Of a DNA stretch of 64,000 nucleotides, positions 1 through 10,955 are shown one piece after another (within the stretch, counting starts at the first letter, position 1; each line of letters opens with the position of its first letter). This DNA comes from Bubalus kerabau (lineage: Eukaryota; Chordata; Mammalia; Artiodactyla; Bovidae), in assembly GCF_029407905.1 (NCBI RefSeq), contig NC_073630.1, positions 51,299,001 through 51,363,000 of the forward strand. Direction: 5' to 3'. The position numbers were made by a program, and so were the translations under genes. A model generated the notes under the pieces. That model did not search any database, was not told where the DNA came from, and saw nothing but the letters and a program-made list of their open reading frames with translations.

Positions 1-1818
1 TCATCTGCATATCTGAGATTATTGATATTTCTCCCGGCAATCTTGATTCCAGCTTGTGTTTCTTCCAGTCCAGCGTTTCTCATAATGTATTCTGCATAGA
101 AGTTAAATAAACAGGGTGACAATATACAGCCTTAACGTACTCCTTTTCCTGTTTGGAACCAGTCTGTTGTTCCATGTTCAGTTCTAACTGTTGCTTCCTG
201 ACCTGCATACAAATTTCTCAAGAGGCAGATCAGGTAGTCTGGTATTCCCATCTCTTTCAGAATTTTTCACAGTTTATTGTGATCCACACATTCAAAGGCT
301 TTGGCATAGTCAATAAAGCAGAAATAGATGCTTTTCTGGAACTCTCTTGCTTTTTCCATGATGCAGCAGATGTTGGCAATTTGATCTCTGGTTCCTCTGC
401 CTTTTCTAAAACCAGCTTGAACATCAGGAAGTTCATGGGTCACATATAGCTGAAGCCTGGCTTGGATAATTTTGAGCATTACTTTACTAGTGTATGAGAT
501 GAGTGCAATTGTGTGGTAGTTTGAACATTCTCTGGCATTGCCTTTCTTTGGGATTGGAATGAAAACGGACCTTTTCCAGTCCTGTGGCCACTGGTGAGTT
601 TTCCAAATTTGCTGGCATATCGAGTGCAACACTTTCACAGCATCATCTTTCAGGATTTGAAATAGCTCAACTGGAATTCCATCACTTACACTAGCTTTGT
701 TCGTAGTGATGCTTTCTAAGGCCCACTTGACTTCAAATTCCAGGATGTCGGGCTCTAGGTCAGTGATCACACCATCGTGATTATCTGGGTCATGAAGATC
801 TTTTTTGTACAGTCCTTCTGTGTATTCTTGCCATAGGTTCTTAATATCTTCTGCTTCTGTTAGGTCCATACCATTTCTGTCCTTTATCGAGCCCATCTTT
901 GCATGAAATATTCCTTTGGTATCTCTGATTTTCTTGACGAGATCCCTAGTCTTTCGCATTCTGTTGTTTTCCTCTATTTCTTTGCACTGATTGCTGAAGA
1001 AGGCCTTCTTATCTCTTCTTGCTATTCTTTGGAACTCTGCATTCAGATGTTTATATCTTTCCTTTTCTCCTTTGCTTTTCACTTCTCTTCTTTTCACAGC
1101 TATTTGTAAGGCCTCCCCAGGCAGCCATTTTGCTTTTTTGCATTTCTTTTCCATGGGGATGGTCTTGATCCCTGTCTCCTGTACAATGTCAAGAACCTCA
1201 TTCCATAGTTCATCAGGCACTCTATCCATCAGATCTAGGCCCTTAAATCTATTTCTCACTTCTGCTGTATAATCATAAGGGATTTTATTTAGGTCATACC
1301 TGAATGGTCTAGTGGTTTTCCCTACTTTCTTCAATTTAAGTCTGAATTTGGCAATAAGGAGTTCATGATCTGAGCCACAGTCAGCTCCTGGTCTTGTTTT
1401 TGCTGACTGTATAGAGCTTCTCCATCTATGGCTGCAAAGAATATAATCAATCTGATTTCCGTGTTGACCATCTGGTGATGTCCATGTATAGGTCTTCTCT
1501 TGTGTTGTTGGAAGAGGATGTTTGTTATGACCAGTGCATTTTCTTGGCAAAACTCTATTAGTCTTTGCCCTGCTTCATTCCGTATTCCAAGGCCAAATTT
1601 GCCTGTTACTCCAGGTGTTTCTTGACTTCCTACTTTTGCATTCCAGTCCCCTATAATGAAAAGGACATCTTTTTTGGGTGTTTGTTCTAAAAGGTCTTGT
1701 AGATCTTCATAGAACCGTTCAACCTCAGGTTCTTCAGCATTACTGGTTGGGGCATAGACTTGGATTACTGTAATATTGAATGGTTTGCCTTGGAAACGAA
1801 CAGAGATCATTCTGTCAT
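1..1818 (-). mobile_element. BovB LINE (RTE clade), 5'-truncated, cut by window edge
   Basis: Read on the minus strand this is BovB from within the endonuclease domain to the catalytic YADD of the reverse transcriptase. The first bases of the window are the complement of the YADD codons, so the 3' third lies outside. The 5' end is a truncation near 1818, where similarity to the other copies stops just upstream of the shared MISV/FQGKPFN segment. The endonuclease and RT parts lie in different frames because of a one-base deletion near 1494, and another frameshift lies in the first 270 bases. It is therefore a dead copy. The family assignment rests on protein and nucleotide identity with the other BovB copies in this window. 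Confidence 0.95.
267..1550 (-). pseudogene. BovB endonuclease C-terminus plus reverse transcriptase N-terminal half
   Basis: This is the longest open frame in the window (427 codons) and is purely retrotransposon. It opens with YTWTSPDGQ and NQIDYILCS, then the endonuclease motif CGSDHELL at about residues 59-66. A lysine/arginine-rich linker follows to about residue 230. RT begins with DGIPVELFQILKDD, then FIPIPKKGNA and IALIS, QAGFRKGRGTRDQIANI, and motif A FIDYAKAFECVDH close to residue 412. The usual KAFD is KAFE here, so a catalytic-site aspartate is substituted. The frame ends before YADD. The first few codons are out-of-frame read-in, so the start codon has no meaning. Confidence 0.85.
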
Positions 1819-1837
1819 TTAGGCATGAGTAAAACAT
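1331..1837 (-). pseudogene. BovB endonuclease domain fragment
   Basis: A 168-codon open frame covers the middle of the apurinic/apyrimidinic-type endonuclease of BovB. The segment KPFNITVIQVYAPTSNAEE is at residues 18-36, and the conserved IIGDWNAKVGSQ, which contains catalytic-site D and N residues, is at about residues 61-72. The frame is lost after FQQHKRR because one base is missing near 1494; the downstream half continues in the overlapping frame 267-1550. In an active element this domain nicks the target DNA to prime reverse transcription. The N-terminal part of the domain is absent through 5' truncation. Confidence 0.85.
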
Positions 1838-3233
1838 TGGTCACTGCCTCAAACTTTAGGAAGAAAAAAATAGTCTACTATGACTCCATTAGCTGACCAT
1901 GGGGATGGTGACTTTACAATCAGAATTAAAGAAGTGGAGGAAATAACACATGAGATATAGGAATTACCTCTGTGTCCAGCTTTTGCCACATGGGCATTAT
2001 TCAAAAAAGACAGCTGCCTAGACAGTTGGTAGAGGCTTGGAAAACCTTAGAAACCCAGACACAACTGCAGAAACGAAATTCATTAAACCTAACTACTTTA
2101 ACCCAGTGGTTTGACAGCAGCTTCTTATTAAAACTCAGAATAATTATGCAGAATATGAGACTTTTTTTTATAAAGAAGGCTCTCTTTGCTGTTTGCTGCT
2201 GACCTAGAATTTGAAAGCTGCTTCAATATATTGGCTCTTCAGAGCAAGATTGGTTCCACTGATGTATTTTCCCCTCATTGCACAGGGGAGATCCACATAA
2301 AACCCAGCACTTTTGCTAATGCCCAGTGGAGCACAGGCACCTGGAAGAAAGAAGTAATTTTTACCACCTTCAGGTTTCCATTGGTGAGCAGGAAAAAGAA
2401 AGAGAACCATTGAGACCAGGAGGAGGAAAAGATTAATAAGTGCTGCCATCAATTGCAGGAAAGGGATTTTTTTTTAAACAACAATAAGAAGTGCCTTTAG
2501 GACACTCATACAATATTCTTTTCTTCTACTTAAAAGGATAAACATGCCAAAACAGTACGCAAAGAGGAATGGAAAAACATGCCAAAATAGAGATGCAAAG
2601 AGGACTGGAAAAAGAGGTGGATGAAGTAAGAGGTCAAGCTCCTGGGATTGTTAAAAAAAAAAAAAAAAAAGTTTAAAAGCAAAAACAGAAGAAAGTGAGA
2701 AGCAAATTTAATTTCTTTGATTAATTTTTAATTTCCTATGTATTATATATGTGCAGGTATTTGTAACTGGGGCATGGGACTATCATAATTCTGTACAGAA
2801 AACAGCTCTGGTTGTAAAAATAGATTATGCACATAGGAATTTATGCACTCTAGGCATTTGTGCATAAGTGAAGGCTCTCTAAAAGATTCCAAGGCAAGAC
2901 TTTGAAAAGAAAACAGTAACAAGTCATTGATTTAGAAAAAAGAAACAAAATGTGATCCTTTATAACTACTCTCACTAATGATCTATTATTTACATGTTCT
3001 TCCTTGACAACAAGTATTAATTTTTTCCTCAAAATATGGTTGTTTCTCTCTCTTGCAGTTTTAAAATTGAGGATCACTAATTCTATATATTTTTATAGAG
3101 GATTCTAACATAAAGTTGTTATATGCATTTAATATAAACACTGGATGTATTTTCCTTCTACATATATATATATATATATTTATTTTTAAAGTATAATCTG
3201 AAATTGTCATTAGAATATTTTTCATATACTTTT
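1819..3233. other. Unassigned AT-rich stretch
   Basis: I recognise no gene or repeat family here. The only short ORFs are under 85 codons and resemble nothing I know. The stretch holds a short imperfect tandem duplication at 2540-2610, an A18 run at 2653-2670 and a (TA)9 run at 3162-3179. It ends at the target-site duplication of the L1 that follows. Confidence 0.5.
2540..2610. repeat. Imperfect tandem duplication, about 35-bp unit, two copies
   Basis: Two adjacent units (2540-2574 and 2575-2610) share the AACATGCCAAAA start and the GCAAAGAGGA-TGGAA end, with a few substitutions between them. No function is apparent. Confidence 0.75.
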
Positions 3234-3248
3234 CAGAATCTTTTTCTT

Positions 3249-4396
3249 TTTTTTAATCTAAATTCAATTTTTTTAATTTATTTTTTTAATTTAATTTAAT
3301 TTTTAAACTTTACAATATTGTATCAGTTTTGCCAAATATCGAAATGAATCCGCCACAGGTATACCTGTGTTTCCCATCCTGAACCCTCCTCCCTCCTCCC
3401 TCCCTGTACCCTCCCTCTGGGTCATCCCAGTGCACCAGCCCCAAGCATCCAGTATCGTGCATCGAACCTGGACTGGCAACTCGTTTCATATATGATATTA
3501 TACATGTTTCAATGCCATTCTCCCAAATCTCCCCACCCTCTGCCTCTCCCACAGAATATACAATGGATTAAAGACAATCTCTTTAACAAGTGGTGCTGGG
3601 AAAACTGGTCAACCACTTGTAAAAGAATGAAACTAGAACACTTTCTAACACTGTACACAAAAATAAATTCAAAATGGATTGAAGATCTCAACGTAAGACC
3701 AGAAACTATAAAACTCCTAGAGGAGAACATAGGCAAAACACTCTCCGACATACATCACAGCAGGATCCTCTATGACCCACCTCCCAGAATATTGGAAATA
3801 AAAGCAAAAATAAACAAATGGGACCTAATTAAAATTAAAAGTTTCTGCACAACAAAGGAAACTATTAGCAAGGTGAAAAGGCAGCCTTCAGAATGGGAGA
3901 AAATAATAGCAAATGAGGCAACTGACAAACAACTAATCTCAAAAATATACAAGCAACTCCTACAGCTCAATTCCAGAAAAATAAATGACCCAATCAAAAA
4001 ATGGGCCAAAGAACTAAATAGACATTTCTCCAAAGAAGACATACAGATGGCTAACAAACACATGAAAAGATGCTCAACATCACTCATTATCAGAGAAATG
4101 CAAATCAAAACCACTATGAGGTACCATTTCACGCCAGTCAGAATGGCTGCAATCCAAAAGTCTATAAGCAATAAATGCTGGAGAGGGTGTGGAGAAAAGG
4201 GAACCCTCTTACACTGTTGGTGGGCATGCAAACTAGTACAGCCACTATGGAGAACAGTGTGGAGATTCCTTAAAAAACTGGAAATAGAACTGCATTATGA
4301 TCCAGCAATCCCACTGCTGGGCATACACACTGAGGAAACCAGAAGGGAAAGAGACATGTGTACCCCAATGTTCATCACAGCACTGTTTGTAATAGC
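3249..4396 (-). mobile_element. Artiodactyl L1 insertion with 5' inversion (twin priming)
   Basis: The block 3249-3553 is the L1 3' end in antisense: a T-rich tail, then the 3' UTR shared with 5367-5848. At about 3556 the sequence switches to L1 ORF2 C-terminal coding sequence in sense orientation and runs to 4396. About 300 bp that normally lie between the two segments are missing. The whole is flanked by a perfect 15-bp direct repeat, CAGAATCTTTTTCTT, at 3234-3248 and 4397-4411. Read in the L1 direction the target is TTTT/AAGAAA, a good match to the L1 endonuclease preference. This is the classic product of twin priming: one insertion event, not two. Confidence 0.92.
3557..4396 (+). pseudogene. 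L1 ORF2p C-terminal fragment
   Basis: A 318-codon frame (3492-4448) includes the last part of L1 ORF2p downstream of the RT core. Recognisable landmarks are FNKWCWENW near the start, PSEWEKIIANEATDKQLISKIYKQL in the middle, IKKWAKELNRHFSKEDIQMANKHMKRCS, and the cysteine-rich region with WRGCGEKGTLLHCWWAC followed by IELHYDPAIPLLGI. The first 21 codons are read-through from the inverted 3' segment and the last ones come from flanking DNA. The frame lies in the inverted half of the element and lacks endonuclease, RT core and start. Confidence 0.88.
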
Positions 4397-4411
4397 CAGA
4401 ATCTTTTTCTT

Positions 4412-5354
4412 AAAAAAAAAAAACACACACTCATATGGCTATAGTTAAAATGAAATAAAGATTCTGTGTTTAATCTAATATTGTCAACCTATTTTTCTGT
4501 CATCAACCCATAGTAACAGTATCTCTGTTGATGAAAATTAGGCTGCCTGTCTGATATCATTAAAAAGTTAGATAACTATGCTGCTTCAGGTTGTCTACCC
4601 TCTAGTTATACACATTATAGTTAGTTGATAATATATTTCACTTATTAAAAAAATATGAAGTGAATTAACTGATAGTCTAGATGCTGTGTATCATGATCTT
4701 GGAAGAAAAGAATAAGCTTCCTGGAGCCTCAGAATAGACCTTTCTTGCTAGATTGTCCACAGAAAAGAGAAGAGTTAATTCCAGAGATTTAATTGCTGTT
4801 CCACTCTTCATTACATGTGTGGCTTAACATAGCATACGGAAGAGCAGAAATGACAGTATACATAGTCATCTCCCTCCTGTTAAAACGTACAGAAAAAAGT
4901 TCTCAATTTATTGCTGTTGCTGCAGAAATGCCCACATTTTCCCTGGAAGGAGAAAACATGATTCAGGTGCTATATGGCCAGTTTTACTAGCATATGGTAT
5001 GAGGGATGCCCATGTATTTCAGTGCTATTTTAAATATTAGTATAACGAGGCCTGTTTCGTGCGTCCTTTGGAATTATCAGAGACCTCTAGAATTGTTTGT
5101 TTGCAAAGGACATGAGATGTTATCAAATCTCCTCTATTTCTGCATTATTAAGTAAAGGGGCTTGTGAATATAACCTCAGGAATTGATACCAATTGCTAAG
5201 CACCCTTCCTGTTTATAAACAAACTTCTCTTACAAGCTGCTTACAACTTGTTTCTTGACTTCTGATATTTGCAAATGGTTTACCAGTCTGCCCCAGCTTC
5301 CTCTGCTACATTCATCTTCCTATAAAAAGTTCTCATACTACTAAAACATTATAT
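4412..5354. other. Unassigned sequence
   Basis: I see no gene or named repeat here beyond an A12 run just after the L1 target duplication. Base composition is AT-rich like the surrounding single-copy DNA. Confidence 0.4.
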
Positions 5355-5366
5355 AAAAAAGAAACT

Positions 5367-5848
5367 GAATACATTTGAATCAGTTCTAATGAGGTGGATG
5401 AAACTGGAGCCTATTATACAGAGTGAAGTAAGCCAGAAAGAAAAACACCAATACAGTATACTAACACATATATATGGAATTTAGAAAGATGGTAACAATA
5501 ACCCTGTGTACGAGACAGCAAAAGAGACACTGATGTATAGAACAGTCTTATGGACTCTGTGAGAGAGGGAGAGGGTGGGACGATTTGGGAGAATGGCATT
5601 GAAACATGTAAAATATCATGTATGAAACGAGTTGCCAGTCCAGGTTCGATGCACGATACTGGATGCTTGGGGCTGGTGCACTGGGACGACCCAGAGGGAT
5701 GGAATGGGGAGGGAGGAGGGAGGAGGGTTCAGGATGGGGAACACATGTATACCTGTGGCGGATTAATTTTGATATTTGGCAAAACTAATACAATTATGTA
5801 AAGTTTAAAAATAAAATAAAATTTAAAAAAAAGAAAAAAAAAGAAAAA
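5367..5848 (+). mobile_element. Artiodactyl L1 3' end, 5'-truncated
   Basis: The last part of L1 ORF2 and the 3' UTR are present, including the purine-rich GAGGGAGGAGGGAGGAGGG stretch and a poly(A)-rich tail. A 12-bp direct repeat, AAAAAAGAAACT, at 5355-5366 and about 5850-5861 is the probable target-site duplication, although its A-rich start makes the exact edge at the tail ambiguous. It is the same subfamily as the tail segments at 3249, 7209 and 45965. Confidence 0.9.
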
Positions 5849-5861
5849 AAAAAAAGAAACT

Positions 5862-6434
5862 ATTCTTTTTTGATGCCTATTAAATGAAGGGTGAACTCTT
5901 TCTGGTCTGCTTGCAAACCATAGCTAATTCTTTCTGTACCCTCTCTCACTGTCCTTGAACCATGACATGTTTCAAATTGCCCTTTATTCTCCTTTATGGG
6001 CTCCATACAACCTTCTCTCTGGTGAAAGGTGATCTGCTGTCTCACTCGCCTAGAATTTTCAACTGTTGTCTGCTTCCATCTCTCTTCAGATAAGCAAATC
6101 CAGCCTTTCAAGATTCTTTCAAAATATAGCAGCATGTTTATTTGTTCTGTTATTTTAACCATCACTCACAGGCTTCTGTCCTGTAATAGGTACAGCAGTT
6201 ACAGTGGTGAATCAGAGGAATTTATCCATTGTCTTCCTTTACTTACATGCTAGGGATATTTACTCCCCCAATAGCAATTTCTTTTCTTTTTTTTCATAGC
6301 TTCTTTGGCAATACAGTTTACTCCTATGACCCTTTCTTTCTATAGTTCCTCTTATTTTTTACCTCACAGGAGCATGTGTAACACATGATATGCATGTTTA
6401 TATTAAATTTATGTTTATATCATAATGCATTTTT
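5862..6434. other. Unassigned sequence
   Basis: No gene or repeat family recognised. Two overlapping antiparallel ORFs of 74 and 101 codons exist here but show no domain or composition that suggests coding. Confidence 0.4.
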
Positions 6435-6720
6435 CCCACTTATCTATTGCTATCTGAAAGATTACCCCAAAGCTAAGTGTCTTAAAATTTCATTTTATGT
6501 CTCATAATTCTGTGAAATAGGAATTTGGTTAGGGCATGGCAGCAAAATGCCAGGGAGCTGGGAAATCCAGGGACTTGCCAAGCATCTTTCTCCACATAGT
6601 CTCTCCATGAGAAAGTTAGCTTGCGCTTCTATATAGCATGATGAACTCAGGGAAGGTGAAGTTCTTACATAGCTGTTCAGGACTTTCAAAGATAAAACTT
6701 CCAAAAAAGCCCAAATAGAA
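6435..6720 (-). mobile_element. Probable MLT1-type (ERVL-MaLR) LTR fragment
   Basis: The pattern CTATTGCT...ATTACC.CAAA.CTAAGTG.CTTAAAA, followed by a 'TCTCATAATTCTGTG' block and a TAGG/GGTTAGGGCATGG block, matches the antisense 3' part of mammalian MLT1 LTRs. The copy is old and diverged and its right edge is vague. Confidence 0.45.
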
Positions 6721-7208
6721 GCTTTCTAGAAATCAAGCATCAGAAAGCATTCATTCCATAGTTTGTTTCTGAGGCAATTTAAGACAGCTAACCCAGATTT
6801 AGAATGAGTTTAATATCTTAAAACATTAGTCAAGTATTCTGTTTGCCCATGTAAGAGTTTGGAAGTTGTCATTCTGTCCTAACAAGTAAAAAGATAAACA
6901 TAAAATGTATTTTCAAACTATAAACAATCAAAAATATAGAAAAAACAATCCTAAAAGAAATCAGAAAAAAAAAAAACTTTATTTATCAAGGAACAAAAAT
7001 AATTCTATCCTACTTCTCCTTGGAAAGCCTACAAACGAAAAGATAGTATGGTGAAATATTTCAAATGTTGAGGGGAAAAGCCACCAACAGAGAATTCTTG
7101 CACTATCCTTCCAAAGTGAGGGCAAAATAAACTTTTTAGGGAAGCAAAAATGCAGAGAATTTGTTTCCAGCAGACCTGCCTTACAAAAAATGTTGAAAAA
7201 CGTTCTTT

Positions 7209-7308
7209 TTTTTTTTTTCATATCTTAACTTTCAATTTTATTTTTAAACTTTACATAACTGTATTAGTTTTGCCAAATATCAAAATGAATCTGCCACAGG
7301 TAACATAC
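7209..7308 (-). mobile_element. Very short L1 3' end (about 100 bp)
   Basis: A T-rich tail is followed by the antisense end of the artiodactyl L1 3' UTR, ending at CTGCCACAGGTA. It is flanked by a perfect 14-bp direct repeat, GAAAAACGTTCTTT, at 7195-7208 and 7309-7322. It lies inside the ORF1 part of an older L1, so it is a severely 5'-truncated insertion of the same young subfamily as 5367-5848. Confidence 0.9.
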
Positions 7309-7357
7309 GAAAAACGTTCTTTAGATAGAAGGCAAATAATGTAAGTCAGAAGCTCAG

Positions 7358-8800
7358 GTTTTTCAAATTCTGAAAGATGATGCTGTGAAAGCGCTGCACT
7401 CAATATGCCAGCAAATTTGGAAAACTCAGCAGTGGCCACAGGACTGGAAAAGGTCAGTTTTCACTCCAATCCCAAAGAAAGGCAATGCCAAAGAATGCTC
7501 AAACTACCGCACAATTGCACTCATCTCACACGCTAGTAAAGTAATGCTCAAAATTCTCCAAGCCAGGCTTCAGCAATATGTGAACTGTGAACTTCCAGAT
7601 GTTCAAGCTGGTTTTAGAAAAGGCAGAGGAACCAGAGATCAAATTGCCAACATCTGCTGGACCATGGAAAAAAGCAAGAGAGTTCCAGAAAAACATGTAT
7701 TTCTGCTTTATTGACTATGCCAAAGCCTTTGACTGTGTGGATCACAATAAACTGTGGAAAATTCTGAAAGAGATGGGAATACCAGACCACCTGACCTGCC
7801 TCTTGAAAAACCTATATGAAGGTCAGGAAGCAACAGTTAGAACTGGACATGGAACAACAGACTGGTTCCAAATAGGAAAAAGAGTACACCAAGGCTGTAT
7901 ATTGTCACCCTGCTTATTTAACTTCTATGCAGAATACATCATGAGAAACGCTGGGCTGAAAGAAGCACAAGCTGGAATCAAGATGGCCAGGAGAAATATC
8001 AATAATCTCAGATATGCAGATGATACCACTCTTATGGCAGAAAGTGAAGAGAAACTAAAAAGCCTCTTGATTAAAGTGAAAGAGGAGAGTGAAAAAGTTG
8101 GCTTAAAGCTCAACACTCAGAAAACGAAGATCATGGCATCTGGTCCCATCACTTCATGGGAAATAGATGGGGAAACAGTGGAAACAGTGTCAAACTTTAT
8201 TTTTTTGGGCTCCCAAATCACTGCAGATGGTGATTACAATTATGAAATTAAAAGACGCTTACTCCTTGGAAGAACAGTTATGACCAACCTAGATAGCATA
8301 TTGAAAAGCAGAGACATTACTTTGCCAACAAAGGTCCGTCTAGTCAATGCTATGGTTTTTCCAGTGGTCATGTATGGGTGTAAGAGTTGGACTGTGAAGA
8401 AGGCTGAGCACCGAAGAATTGATGCTTTTGAACTGTGGTGTTGGAGAAGACTCTTGAGAGTCCCTTGGACTGCAAGGAGATCCAACCAGTCCATTCTAAA
8501 GGAGATCAGTCCTGGGTGTTCATTGGAAGGACTGATGCTGAAGCTGAAACTCCAATACTTTGGCCACCTCATGCGAAGAGTTGACTTACTGGAAAAGACC
8601 CTGATGCTGGGAGGGATTCGGGGCAGGAGGAGAAGGGCACAACAGAGGATGAGATGACTGGATGGCATCACCAACTCGATGCACGTGAGTTTGAGTGAAC
8701 TCTGGGAGTTGGTGATGGACAGGGAGGCCTAGCGTGCTGCAATTCATGGGACCGCAAAGGGTCGGACACAACTGAGTGACTGAACTGAACTGAACTGAAG
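7358..8800 (+). mobile_element. BovB LINE, 5'-truncated, with 3' end
   Basis: The copy begins in the RT at the FQILKDDAVKALHSICQQ block and runs to the BovB 3' end, which finishes with a few ACTGA-type repeats near 8800. It sits inside the ancient L1 whose inter-ORF sequence resumes immediately after. No clear target duplication is visible; a few bases of L1 appear lost at the insertion site. The RT frame is interrupted once near 7670. Confidence 0.93.
7385..8657 (+). pseudogene. BovB reverse transcriptase, one frameshift
   Basis: Two overlapping frames (7385-7714 and 7587-8657) together cover most of the RT. The first carries FTPIPKKGNAKECSNYRTIALIS and QAGFRKGRGTRDQIANI. A single extra A in the run near 7670 shifts to the second frame of 356 codons. 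That frame has FIDYAKAFDCVDH (motif A), VHQGCILSPCLFNFYAEY (motif B), LRYADDTTLMAESEEKLKS with the YADD catalytic motif at 8013-8024, and the C-terminal ELWCWRRLLRVPWTARRSNQSILKE and KLQYFGHLMRR. It lacks the endonuclease, so even without the shift it would be non-autonomous. Confidence 0.88.
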
Positions 8801-8870
8801 GAAGAGAAATAAAAAAGGAATAAGTGCAAGTAAAATAAATTTATATTTAATTCTTAATTTATCTGACAAA

Positions 8871-9126
8871 TGTGCCATGCTGTACTTAGTCATTCAGTTG
8901 TGTCTGACTCTTTGAGACCCCGTGGACTGTAGCCTGCCAGGCTCCTCTGTCCATAGGGATTCTCCAGGCAAGAATACCAGAGTGAGTTGTCATGCCCTCC
9001 TCCAGGGAGTCTTCCTAACTGAAGGATAGAACCTAGGTCTCCCACATTGAAGGCAAATTCTTTACCATCTGAGCCATCAGGGAATCCCAAGAATACTGGA
9101 GTTGGTAGCCTTTTACTTTCCACAAG
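8871..9126 (-). mobile_element. Bov-tA SINE with partial second unit
   Basis: In antisense this shows the Bov-A part (GTGTCTGACTCTTTGAGACC, CCAGGCTCCTCTGTCCAT) and the tRNA-Glu-derived head ending in GAGCCATCAGGGAATCCC, then about 33 bp of a second unit. It is flanked by a diverged direct repeat, ATCTGACA/ATCTAACA, inside the inter-ORF region of the ancient L1. Confidence 0.85.
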
Positions 9127-9198
9127 ATCTAACAGAGATATTTGTTCAAAATAACAATAGCAACAATACACTTGAGTATGCATGGGTATGCATGTTTA

Positions 9199-9224
9199 AT
9201 ATATATATATATATATACACACAC
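9199..9224. repeat. (TA)n(CA)n microsatellite
   Basis: A short compound run of TA followed by CA repeats, lying within old L1 sequence. Confidence 0.9.
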
Positions 9225-10539
9225 ATACATATACATGCTTGTGTATGCTTATATATAAAGGAAATAACAACAGAGATATAAGGGATAGGAGGAATCAGGA
9301 TTGTTGTGTTATTATGATACTTACACTGCCTATGAAGGAGTATAGTGTTATTTGAAAGTGAGCTTGGATTAGCTGTAAATGTATGTTTCAAACTTTAAGG
9401 CAATCACTGAAAAGAGTAATAAAACAATAATAAGAGAGGAGAGAAAATAGAATAATAAAAAATGTCAATTAAAACCTCAAAAGGCAGGAAAACAGTGAAA
9501 GACAAAAGAGGAAAAAATTAAACAAGGACAAGAAAGAGAACAATAGTAATATGGTAGTTATAATCTAACCATATCAATAATTAAAATGGTCTAAATACAG
9601 CAATTAAAAGACACAGATAGAATTGGTCAAAAAACAAGACCCAGCTATATATTGTCTACAACAGACTCACTTTAAATATAAAGGCACATATAGATTAGAA
9701 ATAAATGGAGAAAAATATCCCATACTAGCACTAATAAAAAGAAAGCAAATGTAGCTGTTTTGATTTTATACAGAGCAAGCTGAAACATGAAGTTATGTAG
9801 AATATGAAATTATGAAATTCTTGGGTGCTAATATGTGAGAAAACCTAGATGACATTGAGGATGGTGATGGCCTACTGGATAGATCACCATACACATGGTC
9901 CATAAATATAATCGGTGACCTGGACATCATTAAAATTGAAAACATGTGCTCTGTGAAAGGCAATGTCAATAAAATGAAAAGACAAGCCACGGAATGGGAG
10001 AAAATATTTGCTGTAGCACATCTGATAAAGGGGAGGTCATTCAAAGTATACAGAGAACTCTTTAAACTCAAAAGTAAGAAAACAACTCGGTGAAACCAAA
10101 GACCTTAACAGGTACATCACTAAAGAAGAGATACAGATGTCAAATAAACATATGAAACAGTACTCTGCATCACCTGTCACCAGAGAAATGCAAATTAAAA
10201 CGAAGGTGAAATCACCACACACTTTTTGGAGTGGCCCAAATCCAGAACGCTGACAACACCAAATGCGGGTGAGGATGTGGAGCAACAGGACTTCTCATTC
10301 ACTGCTGGTGGGAACGCAAAGGGGTACAGCCACTTTGAAAGACACTTTCATGCTGTGTCCATGTAAATTCTTCAGCTGTAACAAATGAGCCACCCTCATT
10401 TGTTACATAGTGGGATCCCAATGTTGATAATGGGCAACCCTATGTGTGTGTAGGGGCAGGAGTATATGGGAAATCTCTGTACCTCCCCTTCAGTTGTGCT
10501 GTGTGCCTTTACCTGCTCTTAAAATTTAAAGCATTAAAA

Positions 10540-10625
10540 GAAATCAATCATTTTATTTCTCAGGATTTTGTGAAATAGGAATTTGATCAGGGCATAGCAA
10601 TGATGATTCATCTCTCAATGGTGAG
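10540..10625 (-). mobile_element. Possible MLT1-like LTR fragment
   Basis: The string TTATTTCTCAGGATTTTGTG followed by AAATAGGAATTTGATCAGGGCATAG is very similar to the block at 6500-6540 and to the antisense MLT1 3' part. It is too short to be sure. Confidence 0.3.
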
Positions 10626-10635
10626 AGTGCCAACT

Positions 10636-10852
10636 GTGTGTGCTCAGTCTCTCAGTCATATCCAACTCTTTTTGACCCCATGGACTACAGCCCACCAGGC
10701 TCCTCTGTCTATGGAGTTTTCCAGGCAAGAATACTGGAGTGGTTGCCATTTCCTTCTCTAGGGGATCTTCTTGACCCAGGGATCAAATTTACATCCCTTG
10801 GATCTCCTGCATTGGCAGGCAGATTCTTTACCACTGCACCATCTGGGAAGCC
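10636..10852 (-). mobile_element. Bov-tA SINE
   Basis: A full tRNA-Glu/Bov-A structure in antisense, from GTGTGCTCAGTC to the tRNA-derived head CCATCTGGGAAGCC. The A and B boxes are diverged. No clear target duplication. Confidence 0.9.
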
Positions 10853-10955
10853 TTAGCCATTCTTAAACTACTGTAGTATGTATCATGTAGAAAATTTCTT
10901 TCCATGTTGTCTATCTGAATTGTATTTGTTTCACTTCAAGATGGTTATTAATATG

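Larger units (their letters stand above)
6935..10370 (+). mobile_element. Ancient L1 copy, interrupted by three younger elements and internally deleted
   Basis: Pieces of one old L1 can be followed in order: the ORF1 C-terminal region (6935-7345, with CCAGCAGACCTGCCTTACAA), the inter-ORF sequence (8801-8870 and 9127-9400), the start of ORF2 (9400-9780, with AAAACAAGACCCAGCTATAT), and then a jump to the ORF2 C-terminal region (9790-10370, with AAAGAAGAGATACAGATG). About 3 kb of ORF2, including the RT core, is missing at 9780-9790. The gaps hold an L1 tail (7209-7308), a BovB (7358-8800) and a Bov-tA (8871-9126). No frame is open. Confidence 0.75.

Noticed and set aside
153..449. 98-codon ORF on the plus strand
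   Set aside because: It is the antisense shadow of the BovB RT; the same translation recurs opposite other BovB copies (42217-42450, 48134-48499).
2204..2452. 82-codon minus-strand ORF with a hydrophobic N-terminus resembling a signal peptide
   Set aside because: No family resemblance, no splice or promoter context and overlapped by open frames on the other strand; hydrophobic starts are common in AT-rich DNA.
3310..3552. 80-codon minus-strand ORF, and the matching plus-strand ORF at 5550-5801
   Set aside because: Both are the L1 3' UTR read through; the shared peptide reflects the shared repeat, not a gene.
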